DNA of 64,000 nt from Tigriopus japonicus. Lineage: Eukaryota > Arthropoda > Copepoda > Harpacticoida > Harpacticidae. Within the stretch, counting starts at the first letter, position 1, and each line of letters opens with the position of its first letter. A program made the translations under genes and the position numbers. Shown here in pieces: positions 57,431 to 64,000 of this stretch. The DNA is taken from NCBI GenBank assembly GCA_010645155.1, contig CM021321.1:343201-407200 (forward strand), read 5' to 3'. Under the pieces are notes generated by a model. The model ran no database searches, had not been told where the DNA came from, and worked only from the letters and a program-made list of their open reading frames with translations.

Positions 57431-59337
57431 AAAAATGATTTTGCTTTGTGTGTTCGTACTAATCCCTTGGCAAAAACTATTTCTTGTATACAAATGTTTC
57501 TTTTTGACAATACAATTAAGTTAAACAGGCACGAGCATTAATTTTGCAACTTGGTTAAAATTCAAATTTTAGGATTTATTACACACACGGGCTTGGATAC
57601 CATGTATTTTTTTGAACCACATACTTGAACGAGATAATCAAAGACAAAAAAGTGTTATCTGAGAGTAGTTGAGTTTTTTGGGGAATGTTTTTCCGATGTT
57701 GAGTTTATTTTGGTCTCTTTTTACCTCAAAGAGTACCACTTTTAAATGCGCCATTGGCCATTTATAGATTCGTGATTTGACCCGTACTGGACTCAATTGG
57801 CCTCAAAGTCATGTACGTGCAAGAATATACAAAAGTCCGCAAAACGATGACATCAGTTTAAAACACGTAGTAATTTCGGATATTCAAAAGTTGGAACAAG
57901 AAGGCTCCTGTAACTATTGTCCTCAAAAATTAGAATTAGTACATTACAATTTTTTTGTAATATACTACGCGTGCAATACTATTGATTGCTCTCGAGCCCA
58001 TTATTTTGAACTCTCCCTATAACTCCTGGGCCCCGTAAAAGGCACCTTGGAGCCCATTGGTTGCAGATTCCTGATTTTCACAACTTATTTTAGGACCTAT
58101 GGAAAATGAGCTCGAAATCATTTACCCTTAAGAATGATTTTTGTAATCAAAGAAAATTATGTTAACCATGGAGCTAGTAATAAACTAAAAGCGCTTTCAG
58201 TCCAAATTTCGGTTATGCCTACCCATAGACCACGGAACTTAAATTAAGAAATCCTTGGCCTACCGCATGCAAGAGCCAACCAACATGCACTTTAAGGATT
58301 TTGTAAGAACAATTGAATCGGTTTTCGTTCAAAAACAATTTTGAGCATATTTCGAGGAAAAAGGAGGAGAATGCGTCCTTTTTCAATTGCAGCAATTACT
58401 TTTGACGTCATCACTTTTGGCGGGAAAAAAGTTCGGAAGACTTGTGTTTCTGATGAGCGTGCGAGGTAACTAAAATGAAGGTTTAGGCCTGGTAATTGCA
58501 ACAATGCTTTTCTTATCTGCACAAATTGAAGTTGAAATAGCAATTTTTGACATTGTATTTGCAAAAAAGTATGTTTTGTTGCTTTTATCTAAAATTTTGC
58601 AACATAAGTTGAGGGTTCTTCTGAACGTTGAAACTAGGAATGCCCGACTTTGAATAACAAGATGGCCAGAGGTGATCGGCTCCTTGGGCTACTAAACCTA
58701 AAAACAAATAATTTGTTTAATTGAAGGCTTCCAATTTCTCCATTTGTTTTCAAATTACTTTACAATACTTTTCAACATACATTACATGCCATTGCCCATA
58801 AATGCAACATTTTTCAAAAATCTGACCCTTGAAAAGTGAGATTTTTTTGGCAAGCCTTCACTGCTAACGGCAGCAGGTCCGTAAAATGATACGGTAATCA
58901 CTCCCATATAGTTCCTCTGAATTTGAAAATGTGTTCTAATTACATCGTCAAGAAATCAAAAAATTGAGTTGCATGGGCTATTTTACACAACTTGTTCTTC
59001 GTTGTTATTCAAATTGCTAATCTTGATTTCAATTCATTGCACTTCATGACTAATGTTTATAGGGCGGAAAAAAAAAAATGGAAAAATTTCAAAAAAGTTT
59101 GAAAAAAAAGTTGTCCCAAAAAAGTCTTTTTTCGGCTAAAAATGGCCAAAAACAGTTTTTTTTCAGCCGAAAATGGCGAAAAAAGTTTTTTCTCAAATTG
59201 TTACTTCATAGGCCAAAACTATTTGGTTTGTTGTTTTTTTCAGTGGGCAATTTGTTTTGTTCTCGATATTTAAGCCGAGAACTGTCGTCGTTCTTTCACC
59301 TGGAAAAAAATTGACGACCATTTTTACCATTTTTAGG
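57431..59337. other. AT-rich stretch with A-run block
   Basis: No supported gene. 59060-59215 is a block of A/T runs with AAAATGGCGAAAAAAG-like words, which also occur near 59680; it is likely old repeat material. Confidence 0.3.
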
Positions 59338-59400
59338 TCTGATTTTTTTTGGGTTGGTTACAGATCTTCTACTACCGCTACAAGGGATGCGATTTTCCGT
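59338..59400 (-). mobile_element. SINE 3' end, minus-strand copy
   Basis: On the minus strand the sequence ATCCCTTGTAGCGGTAGTAG...AACCAACCCAAAAAAAA matches the 3' part of the SINE at 44265-44446 (about 44395-44446), including the A-rich tail. The tRNA-like head is absent. Confidence 0.6.
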
Positions 59401-62400
59401 TGATAAATCATCAATACAGTTCATACAATTGATTGATAGAAAATTTGATGTACCAGCGAGTTACTGTTGGTAGATCTGGACAACTTTTGCGGGAATAGCA
59501 TTTCAAAAATTATCTAACTTCTTTTAAAGCTGTTTGAGGATGAGCTTCTAAATATCTAGAACTTGATTTCAAAACAAAGCTTTTGGGTCTGAAAACTGCG
59601 AAAAAAAGCTTTTTATTATAAAAATTTCGATAAAATGAGAAAGATTTAAAAATAAGTAATTCAACCCCAAAAAAAGTTAACATGGCGAAAAAAGTTTTTC
59701 TTGTCCAAAACGGCGGCGAAACCAGTTTTTTTTAAGTTTTAAGTAAACACTTTTTAATCCTCGCTCTACTGATGTTGCACAGGTATTTTCTGTGTTGTAG
59801 AAGATTTTACAAAATACACTTTTCAGGCGTTAGGTTTTGCATTTTAAGTTGTAGTTCTGGTTTTAAATAATATTTTTGCTTCAAACACATGAGAAAGTAT
59901 GGACCGGAAAAAGGCAAGGTTTTGGAATTCATGTTATTCAATTTGTACTTTAACTTCGTATTTCGTCCGTGGTATTTTTTGGAAAGGGAAGTCATGAGAA
60001 ATTAGTTCTTTTTTTTTCGAAAAAAGGACTTACAACCGCAATCTTTTTTACTTTAAAGGAACGGCCAGAGCCTTCCTAAAAGGCACGCAACCTGTAAATT
60101 ACCTTTAAAGGGATTCAGTTCCTCCTGTTCTTTGCCTCAGCTTTACATAATTGTTGCTGCCAATTCACTAAGACCTAATAGTTATTGTTCAGAAGCATAG
60201 AGAGCACACTTATTCAGCTGGCAACAAAGTAAATGTTTAAAACAGTTGTGTTTTCAAGTGAGCAAGCTTTCTTGAAGGACTACAATTAAAGTGGAAAGAT
60301 AAAGATAAGGAAAGATAACGATAAGGAAAGAGGACTTAAGACTCAGATGAATCCGTACTGAGTGCGTGAATTTACACCACTTTCATGGTGCAAACTGTTA
60401 AAATAATTTTTTCGACATAACACACAAAAACTGGTAAACTGGTTTTCTTTTACATCATTAGATCGAATTTTAGTTAGAACATAACAATTTTGATATGACT
60501 GGAGCGCTCTATGAACCAAATCACGTAAAAAATGGACCAGTCAACTAAATTTTGAACACATTCTCACCCTAATTCAAATCACCAAAGGTATGCTTGTGCT
60601 CTAAAATGCAGTAAGTTTATTTCAAGAGTTTGTCGGGTCGATATCGTTTTATTTAGTCCTGAATTTGCAAAGTGCAAAAAAGCAAAGCTGCTGACTACGA
60701 CTTTTGGTTTTGAAGCTCCCTGCCTTGGTAGAAATTTATTTATCCACCCAAAGAGGAAGCATATAATTACCATCTGAAAAAGTGTCAAGGAAGTGCAAAA
60801 CAAAAAGCGTTTTTTTCACTGTTTTGGTTCTTGCACTATTCATCGTTTCAATTCATTTTCGTTTTTGTTATTTATTATGTGAGCCTTCAATCTCTTGGAT
60901 TTGACATATATTCGTCAATTATCACAATGGCATTTAAGAAACAAAACACATGTTTTAGAGCTAATATATTTTAGAAGTACTTCCTCACTCATTTCAAGGA
61001 CAAGAATGTTTGTTACCTCAAACACAATCATTTATCAGAAGAACCGAACATCTAATTTGTCCACATCAAAAATTACTGGTTTCGAAAGATTTAGATCAAA
61101 TTTGTTAAACTCATCAATTCACTCTAGCTTTTTTGGAAAACAAGCATTTTGGCATGTGTTCATCATTGATCTCTTGAAAACTAAATTTAATAGTTGCCTC
61201 AAGTTTACTTCTATAACTAAACATCTTGATGGCGACGAAAGTCGATGGCATCGTAATTTCCAGTGTCCGATCCAGACATGATTCGTGTCTCCCCCATCAA
61301 GAGTCAGATTTGATCACGAACCTTTTGAGGCCTCAAAGGCACCATTTTCTCATTCCATGGAGTCCATTCTCTTTTGTAATGTTCACGTATATCCGGCTAG
61401 ATTCAAAAAGAGGGCTACGTATCCTTCAAGCCTCCAGGAATTTGGTCAAAATACATTTTACTGTTGGTTGTAAATTCAATTGGAGAAAACCCTTTTGGCT
61501 ATTCGAACATTATTGTGGTTTACTTGGGGGTTTCATTTTCATAAGAGAAATCGTAGGTGCTAGAAATGGCCAAGAGGAACTTTCTCATGCAAATTGTAAA
61601 TTGAACGATCACCAATGTAATGCCCAACAATAAACAGATTTGGCAAAATATTGCTTTTGTCAGGTTGGCCATAAAAGACGATATGTTGTAGAAATGTAAT
61701 CACATTGGCAAAGATAGTGGCGATTGCGATCTCGACATACCATTCTTTGACGGAAAACGTACTTTTGTTGGATGCTTATTCCGTCGGTCTCACAAGAATA
61801 CACTTTGGCTTTTTGTGGTTTTTCTATGATAAAGCACTTTATCTTAGAAAGTGACATGTCGGGCTAGTTTTTTCTTCCGTCACAAAAACCGTCTTTCAAC
61901 GTCTTTAAGATATTGGGCATAAAAACGAGTCTTTAAATTTGTATTTTCTAAGCTAAAAATCTCTTTTAAATAGTGAGTGAATTACAATCACATCTGACTT
62001 TCATTTCTTGATATCATACAGAGCTAGCAGAAAAAGCGAAACATGCCTTGAGAAGAGAAACATTTTAGAGTGACTTTCTGTGTTATCTTGGTTCATATAG
62101 TATTCTATGGTGATCCGGGAAACTTTTGGATGCGTTACTTACACCCACAAATGAAAAACCACCCTTCAGATTCCAGACTTAGTGCATTTGATCTGAAAGT
62201 AGAAAGATTCAACCTCTGACCTTTGCACCCACATCTAAAAAGAAGAATAACGAACAAGTTCAAAAAGTAGAACTTGAAGAAAAAAGACTAGAGAACTCAA
62301 AACAAGGCTTTTTAAGTTAAAAATGTTGAGTGCTTACTCTCTCTGAGGTTTATTTTTGAGATCTAAAGTCTTTGAAAATTCTTTTTAAAAAAAGTCTTTT

Positions 62401-62661
62401 AAAGTCTGTTGTTTTATCAATCTTCGAGTACTTTGTTTTAAGAACCAACATTTAGTCAGCATGGAATACGGATTTGTTTTGCTTTTTGGAAATTTTCATT
62501 TCCAACTTATCTTCAAACATTTCAACATTAGATGTACATCCTTTACCTAAATGGTGTTGTCTTTTCTTCTTTTTTGAGATTCGCCGGGATTCTGTCAAGT
62601 TCATTTTCGGGGCTCTTTTTATAAAAAAACGCAAGACTATGAATTTCCATTTGAAGAAGTT
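59401..62661. other. Unassigned stretch
   Basis: Frames at 60895-61281 and 61226-61633 (plus) overlap each other and show no domain. 61270-61480 is slightly GC-richer and may hide an exon. 60290-60340 has short GATAAGGAAA repeats. Nothing can be named. Confidence 0.3.
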
Positions 62662-63006
62662 TCAAAAGATGTTGCCAACGTTAATAGTTTCAAAGCTCGT
62701 AACAAAAACTTCACTTAAAAGCATTTGAACCCTTCTCTTGTAATAAAGATCTTCACGACCATCTCCTTTTTGTCCATTCTCCCCGACCGACGTTAAACAT
62801 TGCGTTTCTTTCGTCTGGTACCTAGCGTGCATTGTCGAAGACGTGCCCGAAGAATTGTCCGTTCTTTCGAGAACTGGTTCTTGCTCGATGGGGGTCGTCG
62901 ATTCACATTTCGGCGGTGTTTCCTCGCGCGGCCGACCGTCAGTCGTTGTTCGGATCTTGGCCAAGGTGGTCGTGCACACTTTTGCTCTCAATTGTGCTAT
63001 GACCAT
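62662..63006 (-). CDS. Hypothetical hydrophilic frame in a GC-rich patch
   Basis: An ATG-started frame of 114 codons, rich in Thr, Ser, Glu and Arg (DGRPREETPPKCESTTPIEQ), coincides with the only GC-rich patch in this region (62760-63060). GC enrichment supports real exon sequence, but two plus-strand frames cover the same bases, so the strand is uncertain. No family is recognised. Confidence 0.22.
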   Translation of the reverse strand: MVIAQLRAKVCTTTLAKIRTTTDGRPREETPPKCESTTPIEQEPVLERTDNSSGTSSTMHARYQTKETQCLTSVGENGQKGDGREDLYYKRRVQMLLSEVFVTSFETINVGNIF

Positions 63007-63386
63007 GCTGCATGACTGCCAAGGCCTTAACGATTGTCAGGCCTAATTAATAACCGTGTTGTGAAATTGTAACAGGCGCGAGAGGTGTATGGACCATTGA
63101 GCTATTGTTGTGGTGATGTGCAGTTCAAGTTCATGGCGACAAATCGAATTTCACGCTTCCGCTCAAACTTCCCCGTCATTTTGCGGTCGAGTTAGAAATG
63201 CCAAAAGTGCTCAAGAGCCTCTTCAAATCTGGCACGTGCATTTGAAACTTCAAGAGATGCTTGAACTTATGAAGTCATGGCCATTGATCAATACGTCACG
63301 TCCAAGAACTCCGATTACACTAATGTGAAATCGCACTTCACGGATCACCAGCCATAATGCGCAGGTAACCAACCCATCGGTTCACC

Positions 63387-63784
63387 ATGAAATCGCGCAA
63401 CCGATACTCAACTTCTGTGATAAAACTGTCCCAGGACATTGTCCTGATGTGTGTGCTTCTTATTATGTCAGATCATTACTCGAAGATGTCCTCGCGAGCA
63501 TGTCTATCTCAGAGCTCTCAGAATCCGGTCACAAACGCATTGGAGTCTCGATCCCTGAATTTGGATCGCCGAAGAATCCTTCAGCAATGCTTCGGGAAAT
63601 ATGGGTGTTTCTCTGTGGATCATCCCTGGTTCTCTAGTCATCGTCCCTTGAGCTTCTTTCCAAAATCACCTAAAGTTATGAATGCCTATTTCTTTCTCTA
63701 CACAAGACACAATCCAATTCATCTACATCTTCTCAAAATTGACAATGTACCAAGTGTACAAATGAGCCACTTTGATCCGACCAA
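63387..63784 (+). CDS. Pancreatic-lipase-like secreted lipase, first recognised exon (partial)
   Basis: The frame ends at ACCAA|GTAAGTAG (phase 2). Its last 65 residues match the N-terminus of animal pancreatic-type lipases: QCFGKYGCFSVDHPW, RPLSFFPKSPKVMNAYFFLY, TRHNPIHLHLL, VQMSHFDPTK. In this family that segment lies just before the alpha/beta-hydrolase core, so the catalytic Ser-Asp-His exons should lie beyond the right edge. Two starts are possible: ATG 63387, with a hydrophobic signal-like core DIVLMCVLLIM at residues 17-27, or an exon beginning after CCCAG at 63435. Members hydrolyse triglycerides or phospholipids outside the cell or in the gut; some lack catalytic residues and act as storage proteins. 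The catalytic state cannot be judged here. Confidence 0.68.
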
Positions 63785-64000
63785 GTAAGTAGACATTATT
63801 GTAGTGTATTTTGCCTCTCCTTGACCACTGAAACCACTTCTTCAAGGGCCTTTTTGGTTGGGAAAACATGTCTGTATTCAAATTCAAAAACAAACAATTC
63901 AAGTAGAAGACGTTGAATTAACCGTCAAGGACTGAAATCGTAGTCTAAACCAATTTTATTGGCTTTCATGATCATCGGCAGAAACAACTTCACGGACGCA
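63785..64000 (+). other. Start of lipase intron
   Basis: Follows the GTAAGT donor. No acceptor followed by lipase-like sequence was seen before the window ends. Confidence 0.4.

Noticed and set aside
61226..61633. 135-codon plus-strand frame
   Set aside because: Overlaps another frame (61285-61473) that is equally plausible; no family recognised, so neither was annotated.

Overview
This window is animal nuclear DNA, most likely from an arthropod and probably a crustacean such as a copepod. The genes carry GT-AG introns. One gene encodes a fused trehalose-6-phosphate synthase/phosphatase typical of arthropods, and a short TTAGG-type tract (the arthropod telomere motif) lies inside an intron. 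The DNA is AT-rich and gene-sparse, and decayed LINEs, hAT-like, Tc1/mariner-like and Harbinger-like non-autonomous elements and a tRNA-headed SINE lie between and inside genes. The species is inferred. No bacterial operons, CRISPR arrays or rRNA genes were seen.

Layout. 0-10.2 kb (minus strand): small secreted proteins. These are a Cys-rich signal-peptide exon (814-1122), two close paralogues of about 107 residues with one PAN/Apple-like domain (3159-5110, 7153-7533), and a third relative of 270 residues with a PAN-like domain, a Tyr/Trp-rich domain and a Cys-rich tail (9059-10209). 10.2-19.3 kb: no recognised host gene; LINE fragments, a hAT MITE with a perfect 8-bp target duplication, a Tc1/mariner-like MITE and a 40-bp tandem repeat. 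19.3-27.2 kb (plus strand): a complete 13-exon TPS/TPP gene of 810 residues whose intron phases all agree. 28.5-38.0 kb (minus strand): three genes in a row, namely a THAP plus nine-finger zinc protein, Mesh1 (HDDC3) and PEX14. 38.7-48.8 kb: mostly repeats, including two full-length 0.93-kb copies of one element with TAA duplications, a tRNA-like SINE and a hAT-like element. 48.8-57.4 kb: a bZIP transcription factor (55155-56736) behind a long gene-poor upstream stretch. 57.4-64 kb: mostly unassigned, then the first recognisable exon of a pancreatic-lipase-like gene running off the right edge.

How genes may work together. TPS makes trehalose, the main haemolymph and stress sugar. Mesh1 hydrolyses (p)ppGpp and NADPH in starvation responses. 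PEX14 is the peroxisomal import docking factor. TPS and PEX14 converge tail to tail. The THAP/zinc-finger gene, Mesh1 and PEX14 lie head to tail with gaps of 69 and 287 bases. The first gap holds a poly(A) signal overlapping the THAP stop codon and a 3' splice-site-like sequence one base before the Mesh1 start. This is the layout expected of a polycistronic, trans-spliced unit and is the most interesting lead here. All exon models come from reading splice sites and phases by eye; no alignment or transcript data were available.
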